This document shows positions 35,095 to 44,515 of a stretch of 64,000 nucleotides of DNA, one piece after another. Position 1 is the first letter of the stretch. Every line of letters begins with the position of its first letter. The stretch lies in NCBI RefSeq assembly GCF_009914335.1, contig NZ_CP043925.1:2914001-2978000 (forward strand). Direction: 5' to 3'. The position numbers were made by a program, and so were the translations under genes. The notes under the pieces are model-generated. The model worked only from the letters and a program-made list of their open reading frames with translations. It made no database searches and had not been told where the DNA came from. Source of the DNA: Proteus columbae. GTDB lineage: Bacteria; Pseudomonadota; Gammaproteobacteria; Enterobacterales; Enterobacteriaceae.

Positions 35095-37260
35095 GTGAAA
35101 AATAAAAAATTGTTATTTTTGAGCGCTGCTATTTTATCAGCTATTTATGGTTCTGCGTGGGCTGCTGATTGTGATCCTAATTTAAATATCTGTGAAACCG
35201 TTAATGTTAATAATGGCAATAATGCTCAAATAGATAAAGATGTCACAGTTTCACAAGGTGATGGCGTTGTATTTAATGGTTCATCAACAGAATATAAAGC
35301 TCAAGCAATCACAAAAAATATTACCGTAACGGGTGATGGTGCCAGTGCAATCAAAATAAATCAGGGTGCCTCTTTTAGCAGTAATATTAATTTAAATGGT
35401 GCTAACGTCACCAGTGAAAATGGTACAGCAATACTTGTTGAAGGCGATTTTCCAAAACGAGGTACTGGTGTTTATATTAGAGACGGCGCCATTATTCGAG
35501 GAAAAACAGCGGCTATTGACTTTAGAACACTGAATACAGGTTTTAGAAGTGATGTAAATGGTGAGATCCACGGTGATATTCTAGGAAATGGTCACGTTGA
35601 CACTAAAATAAACTTTGCTTATCAAGGTGGTGCTCAAAACGCTTTATTTGATGGATACAAAATCACAGGTGTTCCATTAGTTGAAAATCATGGCAATTTA
35701 ACTATCCAAGGAAAAGATAGAACAATTCATTGGGAAGGTAATTTCATGAATAAGGAAAATAGTCAGCTTATTTTCCGCCTTGATGATAATACCAATACTG
35801 ATGACGCTATTCTCCATGTTGATGGTGATGTCACCTTTAAAAGAGGTAGCCAAGCAAAATTAGATTTTAAAGGAACCAGTGTCGATAATATCATTAACAA
35901 AGATATCGTATTAATTTCTTCGAATTCCGCCATTAAAGACGAAGCTGGTATCACCGTTACTGATGCTAATGCCATTGCACCAGATGTTTCTCCTTTATTA
36001 GAAAAAACAGATTCATGGTTAGAAACCACACCGCCGAATATTAGTGGTGGCGTTAGTGGCAATCAGTTAGTTGCACGTTATGGTATTAGTTATGAAGGCG
36101 GCAATAATTTTATTAGTGCAGCGGAACGTGGCAATGTAAGTGAAAATGGATTAGCAGCAGCAAACTTTGTTATTCCAACCGTATTAAATGAATTTAATAA
36201 TACGCGTAGCCAAGTTTCAGATGAAGCACTGAGTTTATTAGTCGCCGCAGGAAATGACGATAATAATATTGCCGCATTATCGAATGATTTAGCCCCTATC
36301 GCTGATGGTAGTGATATTCAAGCGGGATTAATCATGGTTGAAGATATGCGCAATAATATTGCTCATCGCTATTTACGCTATGATAACCAATTACCTATTG
36401 AAGAAAGAGAAGCTGGCTGGAATAGCTGGGTTAATATGCTGTACGGTTACGGTACACAAAGTAATCAAGGTGGCATTAACGGTTACAACACTTACCGCAC
36501 AGGTATTCAAATCGGTACTGATTACGAAATTAATCAAGATGCTCTTATCGGCGTTTCTTTTGCTTATAACTACGCCAAAGCTGACGCGAAACAACGTAAC
36601 GCAAGTAAAGAAATTAACCATTTTGAATTTATGCCTTACACCGGTTGGTATAGTGACACATTATTCCTAAACGGTAATTTAAATATTGGTTATTACACTG
36701 TCGATAGCGAGCGAGATATCGGCGGCAATACCGGATGGCAAGGAAATACCAAAGCAAAAGGTGATTATTCTGGTGTGCAATTAGGTTATCAGATTAATGC
36801 AGGAACCTATTTTGATTTTGATTTCATCCATATTAAACCAATGCTGACTTACCAATATCAATGGCTAAATATTGATTCGTGGGAAGAAACAGGTTCGGCA
36901 TTATCAATGCGTACTTATGGTCAACGCTACGCAGTTAATCAATTAGGAGGATCTGTTGCTTTATGGAATAGCTATCAAACCTCTTATGGCAAATTAACAC
37001 CATCACTTAATCTCCGTTATTTCAAAGATATTGCGGGGGAAAATAATATTAATCAACGCCACAGCCTCACTTATTTTAATACTGGAGGAAGCACTTTTGA
37101 TATTAAAGGAAATGCCGTTGGCGGTGACATTATTAGTGCAGAATTAGGTGCCAATCTCGATATTACCAACACGCTAAATTTAGGCACAACGATGGGATAT
37201 CAGCGTTATGACAAATTCAATGAAGGGCGCATTGGTTTTACTGTTAGCCAGCGTTTCTAA
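35095..37260 (+). CDS. Type V autotransporter with short beta-helical passenger
   Basis: 721 residues from a GTG start with GGAG eight bases before it. A signal peptide ends at SAWA/AD. The passenger (about 25-410) has beta-helix-type repeats (GASFSSNINLNGANVTSENGTAILVEG and similar). The C-terminal autotransporter barrel (about 440-721, WNSWVNMLYGYGTQ to FTVSQRF) is complete. No protease triad is evident. It sits in the chondroitinase operon, 36 bases after the porin gene and 11 before lyase I. It might bind the polymer, display the cell on matrix, or help lyase release. All of these are inference. Confidence 0.87.
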   Translation: MKNKKLLFLSAAILSAIYGSAWAADCDPNLNICETVNVNNGNNAQIDKDVTVSQGDGVVFNGSSTEYKAQAITKNITVTGDGASAIKINQGASFSSNINLNGANVTSENGTAILVEGDFPKRGTGVYIRDGAIIRGKTAAIDFRTLNTGFRSDVNGEIHGDILGNGHVDTKINFAYQGGAQNALFDGYKITGVPLVENHGNLTIQGKDRTIHWEGNFMNKENSQLIFRLDDNTNTDDAILHVDGDVTFKRGSQAKLDFKGTSVDNIINKDIVLISSNSAIKDEAGITVTDANAIAPDVSPLLEKTDSWLETTPPNISGGVSGNQLVARYGISYEGGNNFISAAERGNVSENGLAAANFVIPTVLNEFNNTRSQVSDEALSLLVAAGNDDNNIAALSNDLAPIADGSDIQAGLIMVEDMRNNIAHRYLRYDNQLPIEEREAGWNSWVNMLYGYGTQSNQGGINGYNTYRTGIQIGTDYEINQDALIGVSFAYNYAKADAKQRNASKEINHFEFMPYTGWYSDTLFLNGNLNIGYYTVDSERDIGGNTGWQGNTKAKGDYSGVQLGYQINAGTYFDFDFIHIKPMLTYQYQWLNIDSWEETGSALSMRTYGQRYAVNQLGGSVALWNSYQTSYGKLTPSLNLRYFKDIAGENNINQRHSLTYFNTGGSTFDIKGNAVGGDIISAELGANLDITNTLNLGTTMGYQRYDKFNEGRIGFTVSQRF

Positions 37261-37271
37261 GGAGAATAAAT

Positions 37272-40200
37272 ATGCCGATATTTCGCTTTACTGCACTTAC
37301 CATGACATTGGGGCTATTATCAGCCCCTTATAATGCAATGGCAGCAACAAACAATCCTGCATTTGATCCTAATAATCTGATGCAGTCTGAAATATATCAT
37401 TTTGCCCAAAATAATCCGTTAGCTGATTTCACAACAGATAAAAACTCAACACTAACGTTATCTGATAAGCGCAGCATTATGGGAAGCCAATCCCTTTTGT
37501 GGAAATGGAAAGGTGGCAGTAGTTTTACTTTGCATAAAAAGCTGATTGTACCAACAGACAAAGAAGCCTCTAAAGCATGGGGACGTGCATCTACACCCGT
37601 TTTATCATTTTGGCTTTATAACGAAAAACCGATTAATGGCTATCTCACTGTTGATTTTGGTGAAAAACTTAACGCCAACAGCGAAGCGCAAGCGGGCTTT
37701 AAAGTAAAACTGAATTTTACGGGTTGGCGCGCAGTGGGTATTTCACTAAATAACGACCTTGAAAACCGTGAAATGACATTAAATCCCATGAATACCTCGT
37801 CAGATGGCTCTCAAGATAGCGTCGGTCGTGCTTTGGGTGCAAATGTTGACAGTATACGATTTAAATCCCCGTCTAATGTGGGGCAAGGCGAAATATATAT
37901 CGATCGTATTATGTTTTCTATCGATGATGCTCGCTATCAATGGTCTGATTATCAAATAAAAACACGCTTATCAGAGCCAGAAATTCAATTTCACACTGTA
38001 CAGCCTCAATTACCTGTAACACCTGAAAATTTAGCGGCAATTGACCTTATTCGCCAACGTCTTATTAATGAATTTGTGGGTGGCGAAAAAGAAACAAATC
38101 TCGCGTTAGAAGAAAATATCAGCAAGTTAAAAAGTGATTTTGATGCACTTAACATTCACACTTTAGCGGATGGTGGAATACAAGGGCGACATCTGATCAC
38201 GGATAAACAAACCATTATTTATCAACCAGAAAACCTTAATTCTCAAGATAAGTCGCTTTTTGATAATTACGTTATTTTAGGTAATTACACGACATTAATG
38301 TTTAATATCAGTCGTGCTTATGTTCTTGAAAAAGATCCGTCACAAAAAGCCCAGTTAAAACAGATGTACTTATTAATGACAAAGCATTTATTAGATCAAG
38401 GCTTTGTTAAAGGGAGTGCATTAGTCACAACTCATCACTGGGGATACAGTTCTCGTTGGTGGTATATATCTACATTATTAATGTCTGATGCCCTAAAAGA
38501 AGCCAATCTACAAACTCAAGTTTATGACTCATTACTGTGGTATTCACGAGAGTTTAAAAGTAGTTTTGATATGAAGGTAGGAGCAGACAGTTCAGATTTA
38601 GACTATTTCAACACCTTATCTCGTCAGCACTTGGCTTTATTATTGCTAGAGCCTGATGATCAAAAGCGCATCAACTTAGTTAATACTTTCAGTCATTACA
38701 TTACTGGTGCATTAACTCAAGTACCGCCAGGCGGTAAAGATGGTTTACGTCCTGATGGTACAGCATGGCGACATGAAGGTAACTATCCGGGTTACTCTTT
38801 TCCTGCTTTTAAAAATGCCTCTCAGCTTATTTATTTACTGCGTGGTACACCTTTTGCTGTTGGTGAAAGTGGTTGGAATAACCTGAAAAAAGCCATGGTT
38901 TCGGCATGGATCTACAGTAATCCTGAAGTAGGATTACCTTTAGCTGGGCGGCACCCGTTTAATTCACCGTCATTAAAATCGGTTGCTCAAGGCTATTACT
39001 GGCTTGCAATGTCTGCAAAACCATCACCTGATAAAACGCTCGCTTCTATTTATCTTGCCATTAGTGATAAAACGCAAAGTGAATCGAGCGCTATTTTTGG
39101 TGAAAAGATTGCACCAGCAGCACTTCCTCAAGGATTCTATGCCTTTAATGGTGGTGCCTTTGGTATTCATCGTTGGCAAGATAAAATGGTGACACTAAAA
39201 GCGTATAACACCAATGTTTGGTCATCTGAAATTTATAACAAAGATAACCGCTATGGTCGTTATCAAAGCCATGGTGTAGCCCAGATAGTCAGTAATGGCT
39301 CACAGCTTTCACAAGGCTATCAACAAGAAGGTTGGGATTGGAATAGAATGCCAGGAGCAACCACTATTCATCTTCCTCTTAAAGAGTTAGATAGCCCTAA
39401 ACCTCATACGTTAATGCAACGTGGAGAGCGTGGATTTAGTGGAACATCTGCCCTTGATGGTAAATATGGCATGATGGCATTTGATCTTATTTATCCTGCT
39501 AATCTTGAGCGTTTTGATCCTAACTTTACGGCTAAAAAAACTGTATTAGCGGCGGATAACCATTTAATTTTTGTCGGTAGCAATATTAATAGCAGCGATA
39601 AAAATAAAAATGTTGAAACAACGTTATTCCAACATGCCATTACACCAACATTAAATACCATCTGGATTAATGGGCAAAAAGTTGACAGTTTCCCTTATCA
39701 AACCACGCTAAAACAAGGTGATTGGATCATCGATAGCAACGGTAATGGCTATTTAATTACCCAAGCAGAAAAAGTGAATGTCAGTCGCCAACACCAGACC
39801 TCGGCTGAAAATAAAAATCGCCAACCAACGGAAGGGAACTTCAGTTCAGCGTGGATTGATCACAGCGTTCAACCTAAAGATTCCAGTTATGAGTATATGG
39901 TCTTTTTAGATGCGACTCCTGAAAAAATGAGAGAAATGGCAGAGAAGTTCCATGAAAATAATGGGTTATATCAGGTTCTTCGTAAAGATAAAGATGTTCA
40001 TATTATTTACGATAAACTCAGCAATGTGACGGGATATGTCTTTTATCAATCTGCATCAATTGAAGATAAATGGATCAAAAAGGTTGATAAACCCGCGATT
40101 GTAATGACTCATCATCAAGGAAATACACTTACTGTCAGTGCCGTTACACCAGATTTAAATATGACACGGCAGAAAGCCGCAACACCTGTCACAATTAATG

Positions 40201-40337
40201 TCACCGTTAATGGAAAATGGCAGTCTGTGGATAAAGATGGTGAGGTAAAACATCGCGTTTCTGGTGAGAATACCGAACTCACTTTCACCAGTTATTTTGG
40301 TATTCCACAAGAAATTAAACTCTCACCTCTCCCTTGA
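37272..40337 (+). CDS. Chondroitin sulfate ABC endolyase (chondroitinase ABC I)
   Basis: 1021 residues, the length of the P. vulgaris precursor, and alike in sequence throughout. A signal peptide ends near AMA/ATNNPAFDP. The N-terminal jelly-roll domain, the central alpha/alpha toroid and the C-terminal beta-sandwich domains of polysaccharide lyase family 8 follow. The catalytic residues fall at the published precursor numbers: H501 and Y508 in HEGNYPGY, R560 in AGRHPF, E653 in SSEIYNK. It cleaves chondroitin sulfates A and C, dermatan sulfate and, more slowly, hyaluronan, giving 4,5-unsaturated disaccharides. It is probably exported to the periplasm. It is followed by an intra-operon terminator. 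Confidence 0.97.
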   Translation: MPIFRFTALTMTLGLLSAPYNAMAATNNPAFDPNNLMQSEIYHFAQNNPLADFTTDKNSTLTLSDKRSIMGSQSLLWKWKGGSSFTLHKKLIVPTDKEASKAWGRASTPVLSFWLYNEKPINGYLTVDFGEKLNANSEAQAGFKVKLNFTGWRAVGISLNNDLENREMTLNPMNTSSDGSQDSVGRALGANVDSIRFKSPSNVGQGEIYIDRIMFSIDDARYQWSDYQIKTRLSEPEIQFHTVQPQLPVTPENLAAIDLIRQRLINEFVGGEKETNLALEENISKLKSDFDALNIHTLADGGIQGRHLITDKQTIIYQPENLNSQDKSLFDNYVILGNYTTLMFNISRAYVLEKDPSQKAQLKQMYLLMTKHLLDQGFVKGSALVTTHHWGYSSRWWYISTLLMSDALKEANLQTQVYDSLLWYSREFKSSFDMKVGADSSDLDYFNTLSRQHLALLLLEPDDQKRINLVNTFSHYITGALTQVPPGGKDGLRPDGTAWRHEGNYPGYSFPAFKNASQLIYLLRGTPFAVGESGWNNLKKAMVSAWIYSNPEVGLPLAGRHPFNSPSLKSVAQGYYWLAMSAKPSPDKTLASIYLAISDKTQSESSAIFGEKIAPAALPQGFYAFNGGAFGIHRWQDKMVTLKAYNTNVWSSEIYNKDNRYGRYQSHGVAQIVSNGSQLSQGYQQEGWDWNRMPGATTIHLPLKELDSPKPHTLMQRGERGFSGTSALDGKYGMMAFDLIYPANLERFDPNFTAKKTVLAADNHLIFVGSNINSSDKNKNVETTLFQHAITPTLNTIWINGQKVDSFPYQTTLKQGDWIIDSNGNGYLITQAEKVNVSRQHQTSAENKNRQPTEGNFSSAWIDHSVQPKDSSYEYMVFLDATPEKMREMAEKFHENNGLYQVLRKDKDVHIIYDKLSNVTGYVFYQSASIEDKWIKKVDKPAIVMTHHQGNTLTVSAVTPDLNMTRQKAATPVTINVTVNGKWQSVDKDGEVKHRVSGENTELTFTSYFGIPQEIKLSPLP

Positions 40338-40348
40338 TTTAACCTTTA

Positions 40349-40375
40349 AAGGAACGCATTCGCGTTCCTTTTTTA
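40349..40375 (+). terminator. Intra-operon rho-independent terminator between the two lyases
   Basis: The stem AAGGAACGC / GCGTTCCTT with loop ATTC is followed by TTTTATTT, 11 bases after the lyase I stop. The ribosome-binding AGGAAA of lyase II follows at once, with no visible promoter between, so ABC II must be made by read-through. Confidence 0.85.
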
Positions 40376-40393
40376 TTTGCAGGAAATCTGATT

Positions 40394-43300
40394 ATGCTAA
40401 TAAAACATCCTTTAGCCCATGCTATTACACTAAGTTTCTGCTTATCCTTACCCGCACAAGCATTACCTTCTCTTTCTCATGAACCTTTTGGTGATCTTTA
40501 CCTCTTTGAAGGTGAAATGCCAAATACATTAGTCACTTCAAATAGCAATCAATTATCGTTAAGTAAAGAACATGCCAAAGATGGCGTTCAATCACTCAAG
40601 TGGCAATATCAACCACAAGCAACATTAACACTTAATAATCAAGTAAATTATCAGGATGATAAAGATACCGCGACACCACTCACGTTTATGATGTGGATTT
40701 ACAATGAAAAACCACAATCATCGCCCCTCACATTACAATTCAAACAAAATGATCAAGTGGCATTAAGTTTTGATGCTCAACTTAATTTCACAGGATGGCG
40801 AGGTATTGCAGTTCCCTTTCGTGATATGAAAGGCACTGCAACAGGGAAATTAGATCAATTAGTCATTACGGCACCAAATCAAGCTGGAACTCTCTTTTTC
40901 GACCAAATTATTATGAGTGTACCGTTAGACAATCGCTGGGCAGTTCCTGATGATAATGTGCCTTATGTTAATAATGCAGTAAATACCATGGTCAGTAAAA
41001 ACTGGAGTGCTTTACTGATGTACGATCAGATGTTTAAAGTGCATTATCCAACTCTAAATTTCGATACTGAGTTTCATGATGATCAAGCTGAAATGGCATC
41101 AATTTATCAGCGTTTTGAGTATTATCAGGGAATTAACAGCGATAAAAAAATTACCTCAGATATGCTAGATAAAAATTTAGCACTCTGGGAAAAATTAGAA
41201 TTAACACAACACGCTGATGGATCAATAACAGGAAAAGCACTAGATCACCCCAACCGGCAAAACTTTATGAAAGCTGAAGGCGTATTTAGTGAAGAGACGA
41301 AAAAAGCATTACTTGATACTAATATGCTAAGAGATGTAGGTAAAACTCTTCTGCAAACTGCTATTTACTTGCGTAGTAATTCCTTATCAGTAGCCGATAG
41401 AAAAAAATTAGAAGATCTTTATTTATTAGGAACTCGTTACGTTCTTGAGCAAGGTTTTACACGAGGTAGTGGTTATCAAATTATTACTCATGTTGGATAT
41501 CAAACCAGAGAGCTTTTTGATGCATGGTTTATTGGTCGTCATATTCTGGCAAAAAATCATCTTTTAGCACCAACACAACAGGCAATGATGTGGTACAACG
41601 CCACAGGCCGAATTTTTGAAAAAGACGATGAGATCGTTGATGCAAACGTTGATATTCTCAACACACAATTACAGTGGATGATAAAAAGCTTACTGATGTT
41701 GCCAGATTATCAACAACGCCAACAAGCCTTAGCGCAACTGCAAAACTGGCTAAATAAAACCATACTAAGTTCAAAAGGTGTTGCAGGTGGTTTCAAGCCT
41801 GATGGTTCTATTTTTCACCACTCGCAGCACTATCCAGCGTATGCGAAAGATGCTTTTGGTGGTTTAGCTCCTAGTGTTTATGCGCTAAGTGATTCCCCTT
41901 TCCGTCTTTCATCTTCAGCCCATGAACGTTTAAAAGATGTGTTATTAAAAATGCGCATCTACACTAAAGAGACACAAATTCCCGTGGTATTAAGTGGCCG
42001 CCATCCTACTGGATTACATAAAATAGGGATCGCACCATTTAAATGGATGGCATTAGCCGGTACACCTGATGGCAAACAAAAATTAGATACCACATTGGCT
42101 GCGGCCTATGCAAAATTAGATAACAAAGACAGTTTTGAAGGTATTAAAGCTGAAAATGAACCCACTGGCGCATGGGCAATGAACTATGCTTCGATGGCGA
42201 TACAGCGTAGAGCCTCTATTCAAGCACCACAACAAAGCTGGCTTGCTATCGCTCGCGGATTTAGTCGTTATCTTGTTGGTAATGAAAGTTATGAAAATAA
42301 CAATCGTTATGGACGCTACTTACAGTATGGTCAATTGGAAATCATACCCGCAAACTTAGCACAATCAGGGTTTAGCCATGCAGGATGGGATTGGAATCGA
42401 TATCCAGGTACCACGACAATTCATCTTCCTTATGATGAACTTGAAGCAAAATTAAACCAATTACCGAGTGCAGGTATTGAAGAAATGTTGCTTTCAACAG
42501 AAAGCTATTCTGGTGCAAATACATTAAATAATAACGGTATGTTTGCCATGAAATTACATGGTCACAGCAAATATCAACAACAAAGCTTAAGAGCTAATAA
42601 ATCCTATTTCTTATTTGATAATAGGGTTATTGCATTAGGATCGGGCATTGAAAATACGGACAAACAGCATACAACAGAAACCACACTGTTCCAATTTGCT
42701 GTTCCTAAATTACAATCTGTGATAATTAATGGCAAAGAGGTTAATCAATTAGGTACTCAATTAACTTTAAATAATGCAGATACTTTAATTGATCCTGCTG
42801 GTAATTTATATAAGCTCACTAAAGGACAAACCGTAGAATTTAGTTATCAAAAACAGCATTCTCTTGATGATAGAAATTCAAAACCAACAGAACAACTATT
42901 TGCAACAGCCGTGATCTCTCATGGTAACGCACCTAGTGATGCGACTTATGAGTATGCGATAGCGATTGAGTCACAAGATAATAAAGCACCTGAATACACT
43001 GTATTGCAACATAATAATCAATTGCATGCGGTAAAAGATAAAATCACCCAAGAAGAAGGGTATGCTTTTTTTGAAGCGACACAATTAAAATCACCTCAAG
43101 CAATATTATTATCGAGTGATGCACCTACTATGGTGATGGCTAAAGCACAAAACCAACAGTTAACATTGAGTATTGTTAATCCTGATTTAAATTTATATCA
43201 AGGCATTGAAGCTGACCAAATTGATAATAATAGAAATCAAGTCGAAGTCAGTGTTTATTCTCGTCAATGGTTAACGGCCGACTCTAAACCAATAAGTAGC

Positions 43301-43435
43301 ACAATTACCGTAAAAGGAGTGTGGAAATTAGCAACATCTCAATCAGGTGTTATTATTAAACATCAGAATGATAATACGCTTATTACTACTACGACAATAC
43401 AAGCAACACCTATTGTAATTAGTTTAGTTAAGTAA
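40394..43435 (+). CDS. Chondroitin sulfate ABC exolyase (chondroitinase ABC II)
   Basis: 1013 residues, the length of the P. vulgaris exolyase precursor, with a signal peptide ending at PAQA (23 residues). This is PL8 architecture like lyase I. The catalytic set lies at H476 and Y483 (HSQHYPAY), R536 (SGRHPTG) and E631 (NESYENNNR). It removes unsaturated disaccharides from chondroitin and dermatan oligosaccharide ends, finishing the work of lyase I. Expression depends on read-through of the terminator just upstream. It is the last gene of the + operon, and a terminator follows 20 bases on. Confidence 0.96.
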   Translation: MLIKHPLAHAITLSFCLSLPAQALPSLSHEPFGDLYLFEGEMPNTLVTSNSNQLSLSKEHAKDGVQSLKWQYQPQATLTLNNQVNYQDDKDTATPLTFMMWIYNEKPQSSPLTLQFKQNDQVALSFDAQLNFTGWRGIAVPFRDMKGTATGKLDQLVITAPNQAGTLFFDQIIMSVPLDNRWAVPDDNVPYVNNAVNTMVSKNWSALLMYDQMFKVHYPTLNFDTEFHDDQAEMASIYQRFEYYQGINSDKKITSDMLDKNLALWEKLELTQHADGSITGKALDHPNRQNFMKAEGVFSEETKKALLDTNMLRDVGKTLLQTAIYLRSNSLSVADRKKLEDLYLLGTRYVLEQGFTRGSGYQIITHVGYQTRELFDAWFIGRHILAKNHLLAPTQQAMMWYNATGRIFEKDDEIVDANVDILNTQLQWMIKSLLMLPDYQQRQQALAQLQNWLNKTILSSKGVAGGFKPDGSIFHHSQHYPAYAKDAFGGLAPSVYALSDSPFRLSSSAHERLKDVLLKMRIYTKETQIPVVLSGRHPTGLHKIGIAPFKWMALAGTPDGKQKLDTTLAAAYAKLDNKDSFEGIKAENEPTGAWAMNYASMAIQRRASIQAPQQSWLAIARGFSRYLVGNESYENNNRYGRYLQYGQLEIIPANLAQSGFSHAGWDWNRYPGTTTIHLPYDELEAKLNQLPSAGIEEMLLSTESYSGANTLNNNGMFAMKLHGHSKYQQQSLRANKSYFLFDNRVIALGSGIENTDKQHTTETTLFQFAVPKLQSVIINGKEVNQLGTQLTLNNADTLIDPAGNLYKLTKGQTVEFSYQKQHSLDDRNSKPTEQLFATAVISHGNAPSDATYEYAIAIESQDNKAPEYTVLQHNNQLHAVKDKITQEEGYAFFEATQLKSPQAILLSSDAPTMVMAKAQNQQLTLSIVNPDLNLYQGIEADQIDNNRNQVEVSVYSRQWLTADSKPISSTITVKGVWKLATSQSGVIIKHQNDNTLITTTTIQATPIVISLVK

Positions 43436-43454
43436 ATAGTTTAATATTTCAATT

Positions 43455-43490
43455 AAAACCCTTCGATATAAAAATACCGAGGGGTTTATT
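43455..43490 (+). terminator. Terminator of the chondroitinase operon
   Basis: Arms AAACCCTTCG and CGAGGGGTTT enclose a loop of about 12 bases, followed by ATTATATTA. The pairing includes one A-G mismatch. Confidence 0.7.
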
Positions 43491-43562
43491 ATATTAGCGA
43501 ATCAGTTATTTATTTAAAATAACAAAAACAAATCGAATGATTTATTATTGATAATAAATGTG

Positions 43563-43590
43563 TTGTCTCAAATAAATATTTTGCTATTCT
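43563..43590 (+). promoter_or_regulatory. Promoter of toxin unit 1
   Basis: TTGTCT (43563-43568), a 16-base spacer and TATTCT (43585-43590) predict a transcript starting at about the GCGCGGG at 43594. The same elements recur at 44081-44108. Confidence 0.7.
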
Positions 43591-43593
43591 CTG

Positions 43594-43736
43594 CGCGGGT
43601 GCTTGGATCAATCTGGTTCAAGCATTTTGCAAGCACCAGAAAGAGAAAAGCCCCGGAAAATATATTGTATATTAACCGAGGCCGTCTCCAGTGTGATAAC
43701 TTGATTCTGCCTCCTTATAGAGGAGCTGTCAAGAAG
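43594..43736 (+). ncRNA. hok-like mRNA leader and antisense-target region, unit 1
   Basis: The leader begins GCGCGGGTGCTTGG and forms a stem with GGTGCTTG pairing to CAAGCACC (43630-43637). It then has GAGAAAAGCCCCG (43643-43655) and ATTAACCGAGGCC (43671-43683). Enteric hok mRNAs have the same order: GGTGCTTGAGG..., AGAAAGCCCCG, ATTAACC-GAGGC. In those, the AGCCCCG to GAGGC interval is the target of the Sok antisense RNA, so a Sok-like RNA is expected on the - strand here. The antisense promoter was not identified. Confidence 0.7.
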
Positions 43737-43889
43737 ATGAACAAATATTCTCTGATTAGTGTGATTGTTATTAGTGTAAATATCACCGTATTACTGATAA
43801 CTTTATTCTATAATAATCCAATAGAGAATTTCACGATTAATAGTGAATATATAAATGTTCAGGTTAAGTTTATCAATAATAAACACTAA
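43737..43889 (+). CDS. Hok-like type I toxin peptide, copy 1
   Basis: 50 residues: an N-terminal MNKYS, one hydrophobic span (LISVIVISVNITVLLITLFY) and a polar tail with alternating pattern (IENFTINSEYINVQVKFINNKH). The size, single span and tail match the Hok/Gef layout. The conserved Hok Cys and Arg residues are missing, so it is a divergent member. Ribosome-binding GGAG (43722-43725) is rather far from the ATG and could be masked by leader folding. A longer in-frame opening runs upstream through the leader in this copy only, so the true start is placed at the conserved ATG. Confidence 0.72.
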   Translation: MNKYSLISVIVISVNITVLLITLFYNNPIENFTINSEYINVQVKFINNKH

Positions 43890-43892
43890 CCT

Positions 43893-43914
43893 TGTGGGGG
43901 AGAAATCCCCCGCA
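43893..43914 (+). terminator. 3' hairpin of toxin mRNA 1
   Basis: GTGGGGGA, GAA, ATCCCCCGC forms a strong stem just after the toxin stop. Its CCCGC can also pair with the 5'-end GCGGG, as in the end-to-end fold-back of hok mRNAs. A second hairpin with T-run (43966-43997) closes the unit. Confidence 0.65.
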
Positions 43915-44080
43915 GTTTTCTAATTAAGTGATTACGGTTTAATCTAAGCACCCTAATTTATAATAAGAGGTAACAAATTACTGTTACCTCTTATTTTATT
44001 AGTTACACCCATTAGCGAATCAATTATTTATTTAAAATAACGAAAACAAATCGAATAATTTATTATTGATAATAAATGTG

Positions 44081-44108
44081 TTGTCTCAAATAAATATTTT
44101 GCTATTCT
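44081..44108 (+). promoter_or_regulatory. Promoter of toxin unit 2
   Basis: TTGTCT (44081-44086), a 16-base spacer and TATTCT (44103-44108), identical to unit 1. Confidence 0.7.
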
Positions 44109-44111
44109 CTG

Positions 44112-44255
44112 CGCGGGTGCTTGGATCAATCTGGTTCAAGCATTTTGTAAAGGCCAGAAAGAGAAAAGCCCCGATTACGTTATTTAAACATTAACCGAGG
44201 CCGACTCAAACCCGAGAACTTGATTCTGCCTCCTTATAAAGGAGCTGTCAAGAAA
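44112..44255 (+). ncRNA. hok-like mRNA leader and antisense-target region, unit 2
   Basis: Same start and same flanking blocks as unit 1 (AGCCCCG at 44167, GAGGCC at 44197). The segment between them and the following dozen bases differ strongly. The CAAGCACC arm that closes the 5' stem in unit 1 is replaced by TAAAGGCC. Confidence 0.68.
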
Positions 44256-44408
44256 ATGAACAAATATTCTCTTATTAGTATGATTATTATTAGTGTAAAT
44301 ATCACCGTATTATTGATAACCTTATTCTATAATAATCCAATTGAGAATTTCACGATTAATAGTGAATATATAAATGTTCAGGTTAAGTTTATTAATAATA
44401 AACACTAA
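44256..44408 (+). CDS. Hok-like type I toxin peptide, copy 2
   Basis: 50 residues, differing from copy 1 only at residues 9 (Met for Val) and 11 (Ile for Val), with seven base changes over the 50 codons. It has the same single hydrophobic span and tail. GGAG (44241-44244) precedes the ATG. Conservation of the frame while the leader diverges argues that the peptide is expressed and selected. Toxicity is inferred only from leader architecture and peptide shape. Confidence 0.72.
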   Translation: MNKYSLISMIIISVNITVLLITLFYNNPIENFTINSEYINVQVKFINNKH

Positions 44409-44410
44409 CC

Positions 44411-44515
44411 TTGTGGGGGAGAAATCCCCCGCAGTTTTCGAATTAAGTTATTACGGTTTAATCTAAGTACCCTAATTTATAGTAAGAGGTAACAAATTAC
44501 TGTTACCTCTTATTT
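44411..44515 (+). terminator. 3' hairpins of toxin unit 2
   Basis: The GTGGGGGA / TCCCCCGC stem follows directly after the stop. AAGAGGTAACA / TGTTACCTCTT plus TATTTTATTA then closes the unit (44484-44515). Confidence 0.65.

Noticed and set aside
43548..43736. The toxin frame of copy 1 can be read upstream as a 113-residue protein
   Set aside because: The extension runs through the structured leader. The copy 2 leader is not open in this frame, and homology between copies starts at the MNKYS ATG. It is treated as untranslated leader.
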